From: Rhodopirellula sp.
GTDB taxonomy: Bacteria > Planctomycetota > Planctomycetia > Pirellulales > Thermoguttaceae
Direction: 5' to 3'
DNA: 36,569 bases
NCBI GenBank assembly: GCA_012728855.1
Contig: JAAYEH010000134.1
Location: forward strand, 1-36,569
The stretch's first letter is position 1. Each line of letters opens with the position of its first letter. The translations under genes and the position numbers were made by a program. Under the pieces are notes generated by a model, which was not told where the DNA came from, made no database searches, and saw only the letters and a list, made by a program, of their open reading frames with translations. This document shows positions 25,173 through 33,237 of this stretch, piece after piece.

Positions 25173-27701
25173 ATGCGAACGCGACTCTTCTTATGTGCCT
25201 GCTTTTGGAGCGTCGCATCGCTCCAGGGCTTGGCCGAAACTACCCTCTTCGACTTTGAGTCGGAAGCCGATATTGCCGCCTGGCACGATGAGGGGAAGAC
25301 TTCCCTGGCCGGCGACAAACAACTCCGTCGCATCGACCGATTCACCGCCTCCGGCGATTTCTCCCTGCAATTCCAGACCCCGGCGTGGCGACCCGAGGAG
25401 CACGGCGGCCAACAGCGTTGGCCGGCTTTTGAAGGCAAACCACCGATTGCCGATTGGTCGAAATTCGACCGGCTGGTCATCGAGGTCGTCAATGCCACGG
25501 CGTCCAGCCAGAAACTGAGCCTGTTTGTCTCCGACAGCAAGCGGCCGACCCGCCAGGGTGCGCACCACACCGAGCGATTGGCGCCGCGAAGCCATACCCG
25601 CATGATTTTCCCCGTCCGGCAGGAGTTTGCCCAGAAGAACGTAGACCCAAGAGACATCCACGTCATGCACTTCTACACGGAGGATCCACCTGTCGATATG
25701 GCGGTATTCCTCGACCGAATGCTTCTTCTGGAACCGGGTGAGGAGGTGCCTCCGCTGCCGGCCGGCTATCTCAGGCAAATCGCCGCCCTGTATACGCCCG
25801 CGGTCGAGTCGATGCGGGAAACGCTCGCGTCGGCGGCCGACCGTTTGAAGGCCGCGACGACAGGCTCTGCCAACGTCGCCCGCTGGGCGGCCGCCGCGGT
25901 TGCCGATCTTGACCGTCAGGTTGCGGATCTGGCAGCGGGGCTGAAGCGGGCAGAACCTTCCGTCGTCGACGCGCCCCTTGAATTGGCCCGCATCGACAAC
26001 ACATTGGCCAACCTGGAATCGATGCTCGCTTTCCGGCTCGATTTCGAGAAAGTGCGGTCGACGGTCCAAGCGGACCAGGCCGCCGCCACGGACACTGTGG
26101 TTGGGTTCGCCGGGTCGATGGAAAAGGTGTTGCCGCGGGCTGCCGCCGTGTCGGTGAAGGCCCGGTCGCGCGTGGAGTTGGCCCTGGCCCGCAACGAAGA
26201 GGAGAGCTTCCAGGCCGTCGTCATCCCTCATGGCCGCGAACTGAAGGCCGTCGAGGTGCAGGTGAGCGATCTGAAGAGCGCCGATGGAGCATTGCTTTCC
26301 GTGGGCAACGTCGAGGCGGTTCCGGTCGGCTATGTCGAGACGAAGCATGTACCACCGTACGGTTCCACGGTTGTCGGCTGGTGGCCGGACCCGATCCTCG
26401 ACTTCCTGAGGGCGGTCGACATCGCCGCTGGCGATGCGCAGGCGTTTTGGGTCCGCGTCCACGCACCGAAAGACCAGTCCGCGGGAGTGTACCAAGGAAA
26501 GCTGACGATTCTCGCTGGCGGATCACCTCTGTTTGTCTTCGACCTGGCGGTCCGTATCTATGGATTCCAGACGCCCGACGCTTCGCCGCTGCCGCTGGCG
26601 ATCACTTTTTCGCCCCACGACCACCCGACGCCGGAAACCCGCGACCGGCAATCGGCCTGGCGGCAGTCCGCGGATTACCCGATCAACGCCTGGAAGAAGC
26701 ACAAGGCCGAGTGGGCCGATTTTTTGGCCGATTACTACATCACCTACGACAGTCTCTACGGTTACAAGGAACCGGATTTCGAGATCCTCAAGCAGTTGAA
26801 GGCCGAAGGGCGATTGGGGTGGTTCAACCTCGGCTACTTCGACAAATTCAGCGAGAACCCGGCGGCGGCTTCCCAGTGGATCACCGGCATTCGATCTCGC
26901 TGTGAGAAGTCTAAGGAATTGGGCCTGCTCGACCACGCCTACATTTACGGTTGCGACGAGAACCCCGCCGACGTCTTTCCGCAAGTCGAGCGGACGGCGG
27001 CCATGATCAAGGCCGCCTTTCCCGACGTGCCGGTGATGACCACCACCTATGACCACAGTTACGGCCTGGATTCGGTCATCCAGTCGATCGATGCCTGGTG
27101 TCCGCTGACGCCGCGTTTCGATCTGGCGAAAGCCGAGCAGGCCCGTGGACGAGGCCGGCAGGTCTGGTGGTATATCTGCTGCGGTCCGCACCATCCGCAC
27201 GCCAACATGTTCGTCGAATATCCGGCGATCGAAGGCCGACTCTTGATGGGTGCGATGACGGCGAAATACCGGCCCGATGGATTCCTTTACTATCAGATCA
27301 GCATCTGGAACTCCCAGCGCCCGATCGAATCCGGCCCTTTCACTGCCTGGGATCCTCGAAGTTGGACCAGCTACCACGGCGACGGTTCCTGGACCTGCGT
27401 CGGCCCCGACGGAACCCCCTTGTCGACGATCCGCCTGGAGAACTTCCGCGACGGACTGGAGGATTACGCCTACTTCCGGATTCTCGAGGCGACGGTTGCG
27501 AAGGTTGAGTCGTCGGACGAACAGCGCCGGCGGTATGACGCCTGGCTCAAGGCAGCCAAACCGCTTCTTGTCGTACCGGCAGAGGTGGTCAAGAGCTTGA
27601 CGGAGTACACTCGGGATCCGGCCATTCTCTATGACTACCGCAACCGCCTGGCAGAAGCGATCGAATCGGCAGGTATTCCGCCGGCCGACCCGTGGCAATA
27701 G
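25173..27701 (+). CDS. Secreted GH123-like (DUF4091) putative glycoside hydrolase
   Basis: 842 residues. The ATG at 25173 has AAGGAG seven bases upstream and is followed by a signal peptide (LQGLAETT). An N-terminal beta domain (about 20-180) resembles a carbohydrate-binding fold. A helical, probably coiled segment follows (about 200-290), then the GH123 N-terminal beta domain and the catalytic barrel. YIYGCDENPAD contains the adjacent acid pair D595/E596 expected of GH123. IDAWCPLTPRF, QVWWYICCGP and LRDGLEDYAYF-like motifs match the protein at 12497-15610, so the window has two paralogues. The substrate is probably a beta-linked N-acetylhexosamine; GalNAc is a family-based inference. Confidence 0.75.
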   Translation: MRTRLFLCACFWSVASLQGLAETTLFDFESEADIAAWHDEGKTSLAGDKQLRRIDRFTASGDFSLQFQTPAWRPEEHGGQQRWPAFEGKPPIADWSKFDRLVIEVVNATASSQKLSLFVSDSKRPTRQGAHHTERLAPRSHTRMIFPVRQEFAQKNVDPRDIHVMHFYTEDPPVDMAVFLDRMLLLEPGEEVPPLPAGYLRQIAALYTPAVESMRETLASAADRLKAATTGSANVARWAAAAVADLDRQVADLAAGLKRAEPSVVDAPLELARIDNTLANLESMLAFRLDFEKVRSTVQADQAAATDTVVGFAGSMEKVLPRAAAVSVKARSRVELALARNEEESFQAVVIPHGRELKAVEVQVSDLKSADGALLSVGNVEAVPVGYVETKHVPPYGSTVVGWWPDPILDFLRAVDIAAGDAQAFWVRVHAPKDQSAGVYQGKLTILAGGSPLFVFDLAVRIYGFQTPDASPLPLAITFSPHDHPTPETRDRQSAWRQSADYPINAWKKHKAEWADFLADYYITYDSLYGYKEPDFEILKQLKAEGRLGWFNLGYFDKFSENPAAASQWITGIRSRCEKSKELGLLDHAYIYGCDENPADVFPQVERTAAMIKAAFPDVPVMTTTYDHSYGLDSVIQSIDAWCPLTPRFDLAKAEQARGRGRQVWWYICCGPHHPHANMFVEYPAIEGRLLMGAMTAKYRPDGFLYYQISIWNSQRPIESGPFTAWDPRSWTSYHGDGSWTCVGPDGTPLSTIRLENFRDGLEDYAYFRILEATVAKVESSDEQRRRYDAWLKAAKPLLVVPAEVVKSLTEYTRDPAILYDYRNRLAEAIESAGIPPADPWQ

Positions 27702-27751
27702 GGCGCGGCGCACCAGTCTGTCGCGTTACTCGAACCAGAAAGGATTTGCCG

Positions 27752-28906
27752 ATGTTCGCAGCGCCGTTGTTCGCCATCTCGTTGTGGACGGTCGCCAAGG
27801 CAATCGCGGTGCTCGTTTGCGCCTTGGTCGCGTTTCTCGTCCTGCAAATGATCCATCTCTACGCAGTGCTCGCCTGGGGCGACGTACGGACGAGGGGGAC
27901 GAATTACTACGGCCTCTCGCCGGCCGATCGGCAGCGATTCAAAACGCTGCTCTACTATCACCGCCTCATCCTCAGTCCGGTGATCGCGCTGCTCAGTCGC
28001 GGTGCCCGCTTCGATATTACCAAAATCGGCTTTACCTACCGCGGCGTGGCCGGTCCGCTGGGAACCTGCTCGCCGGAGAGTTTCCAAAAGGCGGCCGAGC
28101 GTCAACCTCGCGCGGGCGACGTTTTTGTCGCCACCCAGATGAAATGCGGCACAACCTGGATGCAGCACGTCGTCTACCAGGTGCTGACGCGTGGGGCCGG
28201 CGACCTGGTCGAATCGGAAACGGCCCTCTACAGTTTTTCACCGTGGATCGAATCGCTCCGCAGCATCTCGATCGACAATGCCCCCTTGGTCGGCGCCGAG
28301 CGGCCTTCGCGGATCATCAAGACCCACATGCCGGTCGAACTTTGTCCCTACGCCGCGGAGGCGAAGTACATTTACGTCGTTCGCCATCCCGTGTCGTGTT
28401 TTGCAAGCTGCGCCGATTTTCTTGCCACCAACGCCGGCGCCTTTGCCGCGGACCTGGAGACGATCGAGACATGGTTCCGATCGGAAACGTACATGTGGTG
28501 GGGCACATGGCCTGCGCACGTGCAGGGCTGGTGGAAGCGGTCGCAGGAGCATTCCAACGTGCTGTTCGTTTCCTTCGAGGAAATGAAAACCGATCTGCCC
28601 GCAACGATCCGGCGGGTAGCCGATCTTCTGGAGATCCGCGATCTTAACGAGGAGGAGATCGGGAAGATCGCCCACAAGTGCGGCTTCGGCTACATGCGCG
28701 ACCATGAGGATCTGTTTGAAATGAACCCGCCCCACGTCCTTCAGAGCCGTTCGGCCCTTTTTGTTAGCGGCAAAGTCGACCGCCACAAAGACGTGCCGGA
28801 GGACGTTCGGCAGCGGATACTCACCTGGTGCAATTCCGAGATGAGCGGAAGCGATTTTCCGTTGGGCAAATACTACCCGGCCGTTGCCGCGGCGGGATCC
28901 AAGTAG
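27752..28906 (+). CDS. Membrane-anchored PAPS-dependent sulfotransferase
   Basis: 384 residues from an ATG preceded by AAAGGA. An N-terminal transmembrane helix (about 5-38) is followed by a Sulfotransfer_1 domain. ATQMKCGTTWMQ (K131) is the 5'-phosphosulfate loop. KYIYVVRHPVSCFASCADF is the 3'-phosphate-binding motif with the conserved Arg and Ser. VLFVSFEEMKTD and the late SGKVDRHKD are also typical. It transfers sulfate from PAPS to a hydroxyl or amine of a lipid, sugar or small molecule. It is the last gene of the operon, 50 bases after the GH123-like gene. A sulfotransferase beside a sulfatase suggests sulfate remodelling rather than simple degradation. Confidence 0.88.
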   Translation: MFAAPLFAISLWTVAKAIAVLVCALVAFLVLQMIHLYAVLAWGDVRTRGTNYYGLSPADRQRFKTLLYYHRLILSPVIALLSRGARFDITKIGFTYRGVAGPLGTCSPESFQKAAERQPRAGDVFVATQMKCGTTWMQHVVYQVLTRGAGDLVESETALYSFSPWIESLRSISIDNAPLVGAERPSRIIKTHMPVELCPYAAEAKYIYVVRHPVSCFASCADFLATNAGAFAADLETIETWFRSETYMWWGTWPAHVQGWWKRSQEHSNVLFVSFEEMKTDLPATIRRVADLLEIRDLNEEEIGKIAHKCGFGYMRDHEDLFEMNPPHVLQSRSALFVSGKVDRHKDVPEDVRQRILTWCNSEMSGSDFPLGKYYPAVAAAGSK

Positions 28907-28998
28907 GGCGGAGTCCATTCCACCCGGGCCGAATGATACCATGAAGTAGCGGGGAATGCATCAGGCATTGCGCCCGAGGAAACGTGAAAGGACAAGCC

Positions 28999-29226
28999 AT
29001 GTCCGTTGCAGAGCAGGCCAAACGTGTTTACGAATCCCGCCTGAAAACGGAACTCGAAGCCAAGCACCGCGACCGGTTCGTGGCCATCGAGCCGGTATCG
29101 GAGTCATTTTTTCTGGGCGACGAATTCACCGATGCGGCAATGGCAGCCAAGAACGCCTATCCGGATCGAAAGTCAAGTGCGGCGAACTCCGAACTCAAAG
29201 GGAACCAGCGTGATGGCGTGGATTGA
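28999..29226 (+). CDS. Small protein paired with aspartic protease, C-terminus damaged
   Basis: 75 residues from an ATG with AAAGGA upstream. Residues 1-55 (MSVAEQAKRVYESRLKTELE..., HRDRFVAIEPVSESFFLGD, AYPDR) match a short family commonly encoded just before clan-AA aspartic proteases. After AYPDR the expected ending is replaced by KSSAANSELKGNQRDGVD, which is the start of the protease gene read in another frame. A deletion seems to have joined the two genes, so the protein is probably non-functional. Confidence 0.6.
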   Translation: MSVAEQAKRVYESRLKTELEAKHRDRFVAIEPVSESFFLGDEFTDAAMAAKNAYPDRKSSAANSELKGNQRDGVD

Positions 29227-29404
29227 CACAGCCTTCGACGGACACTTGGTGTTCCCCCTGCCGCTCAGTCAAGAACTCAAGCTACAATCCCTTGTGGATA
29301 CCGAGGCGATTCTGGCCGATGGCAGGAAAGTCACCCTGGAGACATTCGTCTGCTATCTCGATTGGTTTGGAAAACTGATCCCGCTCCAAGTAATTGCCAA
29401 CGTT
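29177..29404 (+). pseudogene. Remnant of clan-AA retropepsin-like aspartic protease
   Basis: The frame reads TPNSKGTSVMAWIDTAFDGHL and then LADGRKVTLETFV and LIPLQVIAN. This is the DT(G/A) active-site loop and following strands of small clan-AA aspartic proteases. Its 5' end is fused out of frame to the preceding small gene, and homology ends abruptly at GCCAACGTTCGGC near 29402, before the usual PL(L/I)G loop. The open frame beyond is antisense to minus-strand genes. Confidence 0.6.
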
Positions 29405-29425
29405 CGGCGAGATCTCCCGATCCGT

Positions 29426-29629
29426 TCAATGGGAGCCGGATTGCCTCGCCTCTTCGCTGCCTTCATAGACCGCGAGTTCTTCGTGGAGCCGGGCAATCAT
29501 CTTGCGAATGCCGGCTTTCGTGAATCCTTTTGCGCCGATCGGATCAGTCTGCTGCAATCGCTGCAATCGCTCTTCCAGGGCACGTATCTCGTCCTGCGCT
29601 TTCTGGTATTCCGTGGGGTTGGCAGTCAT
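29426..29629 (-). CDS. Antitoxin-like small coiled-coil protein (HigA N-terminal type, no HTH)
   Basis: 67 residues, highly charged and helical: EYQKAQDEIRALEERLQRLQQ, then GIRKMIARLHEELAVYEG. The pattern matches the N-terminal helices that precede the HTH in some HigA/XRE-type antitoxins, but no HTH follows. Its ATG overlaps the stop of the gene upstream (29626-29931) by four bases (ATGA), as in toxin-antitoxin pairs. It is the last gene of the cassette-like array. Confidence 0.6.
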   Translation of the reverse strand: MTANPTEYQKAQDEIRALEERLQRLQQTDPIGAKGFTKAGIRKMIARLHEELAVYEGSEEARQSGSH

Positions 29630-29931
29630 AATCGAATCTCCACAAGCCCTTTGCGCCGTCCATCCGCCTCGCGAGTGCGGCTAAAAAACTCAACCCACTC
29701 ACTCCAGTCGGCCTCATCCTCCGCACCAAAGATCTCCTCCGGGCGACGTGTGAGAAGCATCTGTTCGAGTTCCAGTGCGGGCTCAACGCCGTCGGCAATT
29801 TGCCTCTCGAAATCGGGCGGAAGCAGAACAACCGCATCAATGTCGTTGGGTTCTTCCTTTCGCCATTTCCATCCGACCGGATCGGCGGCTCCCGTCCAGC
29901 TTTCAGTTACGCGACGCGTCTGGCTGTCCAT
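29626..29931 (-). CDS. Small protein resembling the C-terminal part of DUF6932-type proteins
   Basis: 101 residues from an ATG directly behind GGAGGAGGA. NDIDAVVLLPPDFE and the ending WVEFFSRTREADGRRKGLVEIRL resemble DUF6932-type proteins, which are nucleotidyltransferase-like and often found beside small antitoxin-like genes. It overlaps the ATP-grasp fragment upstream by 25 bases and the antitoxin-like gene downstream by four. A toxin role is an inference from this arrangement only. Confidence 0.55.
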   Translation of the reverse strand: MDSQTRRVTESWTGAADPVGWKWRKEEPNDIDAVVLLPPDFERQIADGVEPALELEQMLLTRRPEEIFGAEDEADWSEWVEFFSRTREADGRRKGLVEIRL

Positions 29932-30332
29932 TCCTCCTCCGCTACCTCACTGACTGCCCGAACGACGGCGGCCAGATCACAATGGTACAATCCCGAACAA
30001 CTGAAGCTGTTCAATTCCAGGACGCAAAGTCTGTCCTCTGATTCACGCACGTCCATCATGAACACGCTGTCGGGCCGCCAATGGACACGGCTCAGGACAT
30101 CGGCCACGAATTGAGATACATCTTCTGGACAGCCGCGTAATACGCTGATGGCACCATGGTCCCGGTATTGGCTTGCCGCGACAACCTCATCGCGGGCGAC
30201 AACCAGCCGCCATTCCCGGCCAATCTCCTTTGGCGTCGATACCACCACCAGAGTTGTTGAATTATAACGCGAGGGAGCAATCGCATCCCGAAAATCATCC
30301 TTGTAGGCGACTCTGCCACTGAATAACGACAC
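29907..30332 (-). CDS. 5'-truncated ATP-grasp domain protein
   Basis: 141 residues. RPDSVFMMDV, DRLCVLELNSFSCSGLYHCD and the final helix match the C-terminal half of ATP-grasp proteins, where ELN(P/S)FS carries the Mg-ATP ligand. Complete members are usually twice as long. The only available start is a GTG at 30332 inside the right arm of the attC-like site, with an in-frame TGA two codons further upstream. The cassette therefore seems to hold a gene fragment. It may be translated from that GTG, but catalysis is unlikely. Confidence 0.55.
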   Translation of the reverse strand: MSLFSGRVAYKDDFRDAIAPSRYNSTTLVVVSTPKEIGREWRLVVARDEVVAASQYRDHGAISVLRGCPEDVSQFVADVLSRVHWRPDSVFMMDVRESEDRLCVLELNSFSCSGLYHCDLAAVVRAVSEVAEEEWTARRVA

Positions 30333-30423
30333 GCATCAGCCGCCGGGGTGGCCGACGGCCGACGTTCCTTTGCGATGGACGCCCGACCGGCCACCCCGGT
30401 CGGCTGAATGCGTGTCGTTCGGC
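30321..30423 (-). repeat. attC-like recombination site 1
   Basis: Read on the minus strand it begins GCCGAAC, seven bases after the stop of the PIN-like toxin. The arm GACACGCAT-T-CAGCCG-A-CCGGGGTGGCC pairs with GGCCACCCCGG-CGGCTG-ATGCGTGTC, then GTTATTC. The single T and A are extrahelical, six bases apart. The arms pair over about 26 bases around a ~32-base loop. The right-hand box keeps GTT. Confidence 0.65.
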
Positions 30424-30429
30424 CACGGC

Positions 30430-30798
30430 TCAAAGCGGCAGAATTCGCACGCGACTCTTTGCCTGGTCGACAACCACAAGTGCTCCGCCGGACAACTCTG
30501 CCTCGTATTGCTTCAATGCCGCCAGCACCGTAGCACCGATGTGTTCCGGCAGTACCCGCTGGCCACGAACCTGGATCACGCTCGGGCCTCTCGCGTGAGT
30601 CAACGCCAAGGTAGTCCGAAAGTCCAGATCGTGTGTGAACACCAGGTATCCGTGCTCCAACGCCCATCCCATGATCGTTGCATCATCCGCGCGAGGATCA
30701 CCGGTCACCGACCAATGGACTGCGTGCCAACCGGCTTGCTCCAACAGCGGCACCCATTCCACCGACAGGTTCATGTCCAAGACGATCCGAAGACTCAT
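30430..30798 (-). CDS. DUF5615 PIN-like toxin
   Basis: 122 residues. RIVLDMNLSVEW, PRADDATIMGWA, VFTHDLDF and the closing VVVDQAKSRVRILPL are the acidic motifs and ending of the DUF5615/PIN-like family, thought to be nucleases of type II toxin-antitoxin systems. The ATG at 30798 overlaps the stop of the DUF433 gene by four bases (ATGA). The DUF433-DUF5615 gene order is a widely seen pair. attC-like site 1 begins seven bases after its stop. Confidence 0.88.
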   Translation of the reverse strand: MSLRIVLDMNLSVEWVPLLEQAGWHAVHWSVTGDPRADDATIMGWALEHGYLVFTHDLDFRTTLALTHARGPSVIQVRGQRVLPEHIGATVLAALKQYEAELSGGALVVVDQAKSRVRILPL

Positions 30799-31022
30799 GG
30801 GGCCACCAGATCCTCCTCCCGCTCTTCCAGCCGCCATGCTGCATAGGCAAGCGCTTCATCGACGTCGGCCGCCTCCAAATAGGGATACGCTTTCAGGATC
30901 CGCTCGCGCGACTCGCTTGAGGCGAGCAGCCCGAGGATCATTCCCACCGTTACGCGCAACCCGCGAAGGCACGGCTTACCGCCCATCACTGCCGGGTCGT
31001 GAGTGATCCGAGCAAACCTCAT
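30795..31022 (-). CDS. DUF433 antitoxin
   Basis: 75 residues from the ATG at 31022, which has AGGAGGAG upstream. ITHDPAVMGGKPCLRGLRVTVGMILGLLAS and AYPYLEAADVDEALAYAAWR are diagnostic of DUF433, a helical DNA-binding-like domain acting as antitoxin to PIN-like proteins. A longer frame upstream shows no family similarity. Co-transcribed with the DUF5615 toxin. Confidence 0.9.
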   Translation of the reverse strand: MRFARITHDPAVMGGKPCLRGLRVTVGMILGLLASSESRERILKAYPYLEAADVDEALAYAAWRLEEREEDLVAP

Positions 31023-31270
31023 GGCAATGGCTCTCCTCCTTCTCAACGTGATACGATCGGCACCTTCTGTGGCGCCTCCGCCGGTGGCAGTATTCCACAA
31101 GCCAACCTGCATTCTACCGCCTCCCCCCCACTTGCACCAGAGGCGGAACGTCGGGGCGAGTCACGTCGCGTTCGATTGTCGCGGCACTGTTTGGCTCACA
31201 TGCAAATGCCAACTCTGCGCCACGCGCATCGCCGCGCAGCAAATCTTTCCGTATCCCCGAACGCGGCCTA

Positions 31271-31684
31271 TCATGGAGCCAGTCTGATAAGTTGCGCAAT
31301 GCGATAGCCCATCCAGATCGCGGCAGGAAGAGAAATCAGGACGGTCCCCAGGCCGAGCCCGACCTTCAGCAACACTGGCCCGAGCCGGCTCGAAAGACTT
31401 GGCACAAACCAGCGAACCGGAACCTCCACGAGCCAGCCCAGTGTATAAAGCGCGTTGATCACGAGAGGGGTTGCCAATAAGGCCACGGGTTCCACCGCGT
31501 CTTCCCCGGGACCGAGTTGTCCGCTGGTCGTGATCGCCCAGAAGAAGATAATCAGGCAGGCCGTGCCGTAGACAGCGACGAGGATATTGAACGGGATCCG
31601 GCGCAACTCCCACCAAACGATCGTGCTCCATGGACTGATCGGGAGGCGAGGGGAGGAAAAGAACCACGCCGCGAGCCGTCTCAT
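31271..31684 (-). CDS. Small integral membrane protein, function unknown
   Basis: 137 residues from the ATG at 31684, 20 bases after the end of attC-like site 2 and behind GGAGTGAGGG; the longer frame runs into the repeat and is not used. Three or four hydrophobic helices (about 23-45, 60-80 and 107-128) with a WWELRRIPFN motif before the first. No recognised family. It could be an immunity-type or stress membrane protein, which is speculation. No clear attC-like site separates it from the DUF433 gene; the 248 bases between them show no other gene. Confidence 0.65.
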   Translation of the reverse strand: MRRLAAWFFSSPRLPISPWSTIVWWELRRIPFNILVAVYGTACLIIFFWAITTSGQLGPGEDAVEPVALLATPLVINALYTLGWLVEVPVRWFVPSLSSRLGPVLLKVGLGLGTVLISLPAAIWMGYRIAQLIRLAP

Positions 31685-31704
31685 TTCGCCCTCACTCCGC
31701 GCGT

Positions 31705-31806
31705 GCCGAACGACCACGATCAGTTGCCGGGGACCGCGGCGACTGATCGCAACTTCTCGCAAACCACTGACCGCGGTCCCCGGTCAACTGCATCCGATAG
31801 TTCGGC
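31705..31806 (-). repeat. attC-like recombination site 2
   Basis: On the minus strand: GCCGAAC, TATCGGAT, extrahelical G, CAGTTG, extrahelical A, CCGGGGACCGCGG. A ~31-base loop follows, then CCGCGGTCCCCGG, CAACTG, ATCGTGGTC, GTTCGGC. The boxes are mutually complementary and the two bulges are six bases apart, as in site 1. It begins eight bases after the VapC-like stop and ends 20 bases before the next ATG. Confidence 0.7.
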
Positions 31807-31813
31807 ACCGCCC

Positions 31814-32263
31814 TCACACGCTGGGTGGATCGACCACAACAAGACCCGGTCCGAATCCCGCCATCTGAACGAAATGCGCAACGTTAAACGTGAGCAGGTG
31901 CGTTACCGCGTGAGCGTGGCAGACGGCGACCAGACGCGCGTCGTGGACCCGCTTGCCAATCACGTCCATTGCTTCCACCAGAGCCTTCCATGCCAGGTAA
32001 ATGTCCGGTGTCTCCACCAGCAAAGGGAACCTTGCTTCGAACGTCGCTGCCTGAGCCTCCGTGTCCACGGTCGAGAGCCCCAGCCCATTCACCGCCACTG
32101 GGCGAGTGGCGACATTGCGGAACTCGATCAAGACCTGCGGTGTGACGTGCAGCACTTCGCCGCGACGGTGCAATTCCAATACAGCCCGGGCCGCAACGGC
32201 GTGCTGAGCATCCGTCGCATTCGCGAGGCGGGCCAAGAGGCTGGTGTCGATCAGGTAGGCCAC
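31814..32263 (-). CDS. vapC: PIN-domain toxin (VapC family)
   Basis: 149 residues. AYLIDTSLLARLAN holds the first catalytic Asp, EFRNVATRP the Glu, and KRVHDARLVAVCHAHAVTHLLTFNVAHF the last two acidic or polar positions of the PIN active site. VapC proteins are Mg-dependent RNases that cut tRNA or rRNA. The GTG start at 32263 overlaps the antitoxin stop by one base (TAGTG), giving translational coupling. attC-like site 2 starts eight bases after the stop. Confidence 0.88.
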   Translation of the reverse strand: MAYLIDTSLLARLANATDAQHAVAARAVLELHRRGEVLHVTPQVLIEFRNVATRPVAVNGLGLSTVDTEAQAATFEARFPLLVETPDIYLAWKALVEAMDVIGKRVHDARLVAVCHAHAVTHLLTFNVAHFVQMAGFGPGLVVVDPPSV

Positions 32264-32490
32264 TAATCGTAAAGCCCTTCGCTGCTGAGAGCCGCGTCGG
32301 GCAACGACACGCCACAGTCGCGCGCCACTGCAAGCAGACCTCGCTCCCACTCATCCCGCGGTTGCAGGACGGCAGCCAAGAGAAACCTCTCCCGCAGGGC
32401 ACTGAGGGCCAATGCCTCAGGGGCAACCCCCTGCCGGCGGGACAGTTCGTTTAACGCCGCCTCCAGTTCGGGGTCGAGAGTGATAACCAT
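32263..32490 (-). CDS. VapB-like antitoxin
   Basis: 75 residues from an ATG with GAGGAAGG upstream. MVITLDPELEAALNELSRRQGVAPEALALSALRERFL has a ribbon-helix-helix-like start, which binds the operator as a dimer, and the acidic C-terminus would wrap the toxin. Its stop overlaps the VapC start by one base. Confidence 0.82.
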   Translation of the reverse strand: MVITLDPELEAALNELSRRQGVAPEALALSALRERFLLAAVLQPRDEWERGLLAVARDCGVSLPDAALSSEGLYD

Positions 32491-32610
32491 ATGCCTTCCT
32501 CACTGCGCCAGGGTTTTCCGGATATCTTACCCGAACCGCTCGCGATGGCCAAGCGGCAGTACCGAGGTAGCCGTATTGCCACGGTTTTCTGCGGGATACG
32601 GTTCTTCGAC

Positions 32611-32745
32611 TCACTGCCGACCGCGTTCAACCAGACGGACAATCTCCTGCAAGCGTTCCTTGGTAATGCCCGTCCTCTGCTCAACGGACAGCGGGTGATC
32701 AGTCTCCTCTTCCGGAAGCTCACGCGACGACAGAGGCGGCTGTGG
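32611..32745 (-). pseudogene. Gene fragment (C-terminal 44 codons)
   Basis: The minus-strand frame reads ELPEEETDHPLSVEQRTGITKERLQEIVRLVERGRQ-stop, with the composition and helical pattern of a real protein end. A TGA precedes it and no good start codon is available. I do not recognise the family. It occupies part of the 268-base gap between the zinc-ribbon gene and the VapB-like gene; the rest shows nothing. Confidence 0.4.
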
Positions 32746-32758
32746 TCAGGTACGGCCG

Positions 32759-33109
32759 TCAGATTGATTCTCCGCGAGCATCTCGAGGAATGCAAGCCGG
32801 AGGTTGCAGAAGGAGCAGAATTCGTCCCACCTGCGGCTGCGCAACGACTCGGACCGACTGCAGGAGGTTGACCGGTAGTCTCTCGCCCGGAGTAAGCTGG
32901 TAGCCCCAGCCCCCAGGCACCATAAACTCTTCCAACTCGCACGCCCGACACATCACGATTACTCGGCTGTCAGGCAATCGGCATTCGCGGACTTCGGCGG
33001 CCGAATTGAACCGCGCAACTGACTCGGGCCACCCACCGCAGATGAAGCACGGGGTGACGTCCCGGACTCCGAGCGGCGCGTAGCAGACCGGACATCGTGA
33101 CTGCGCCAC
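32759..33109 (-). CDS. Zinc-ribbon-like small protein, function unknown
   Basis: 116 residues from the GTG at 33109, which has GGAGG eight bases upstream; a GTG at 33139 lies in the attC-like arm and is less likely. RCPVCYAPLGVRDVTPCFICGG and VMCRACELEEF give three CxxC-type pairs, presumably zinc ligands. Similar short proteins (CPVC-PLEVRDV-PC-xCG) occur in planctomycetes, but no function is known to me. The C-terminal 45 residues look low in conservation and may be read through damaged sequence. Confidence 0.65.
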   Translation of the reverse strand: MAQSRCPVCYAPLGVRDVTPCFICGGWPESVARFNSAAEVRECRLPDSRVIVMCRACELEEFMVPGGWGYQLTPGERLPVNLLQSVRVVAQPQVGRILLLLQPPACIPRDARGESI

Positions 33110-33127
33110 ACCAAAGTCCTCCGCCTC

Positions 33128-33227
33128 GCCGATCGACACGCATCAGCCGCCGGGCACGCGACAACTGAATGGATCTTAGCAAACAAGCCAACCGCGTGCC
33201 CGGTTGGCTTGCATGCCGTTGTTCGGC
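33128..33227 (-). repeat. attC-like recombination site 3
   Basis: On the minus strand: GCCGAAC, AACGGCAT, extra G, CAAGCCA, extra A, CCGGGCACGCG. A loop follows, then CGCGTGCCCGG, CGGCTG, ATGCGTGTC, GATCGGC. It shares the outer arm (CGACACGCATCAGCCGCCGGG on the plus strand) with site 1. The right-hand box reads GAT instead of GTT, so this copy may be inactive. It starts 11 bases after the stop at 33238. Confidence 0.6.
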
Positions 33228-33237
33228 GTTGCTCGCG

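Noticed and set aside
32451..32951. 166-codon minus-strand frame overlapping the zinc-ribbon and VapB-like genes
   Set aside because: Arg/Ser-rich composition typical of an out-of-frame shadow; it overlaps two better-supported genes.
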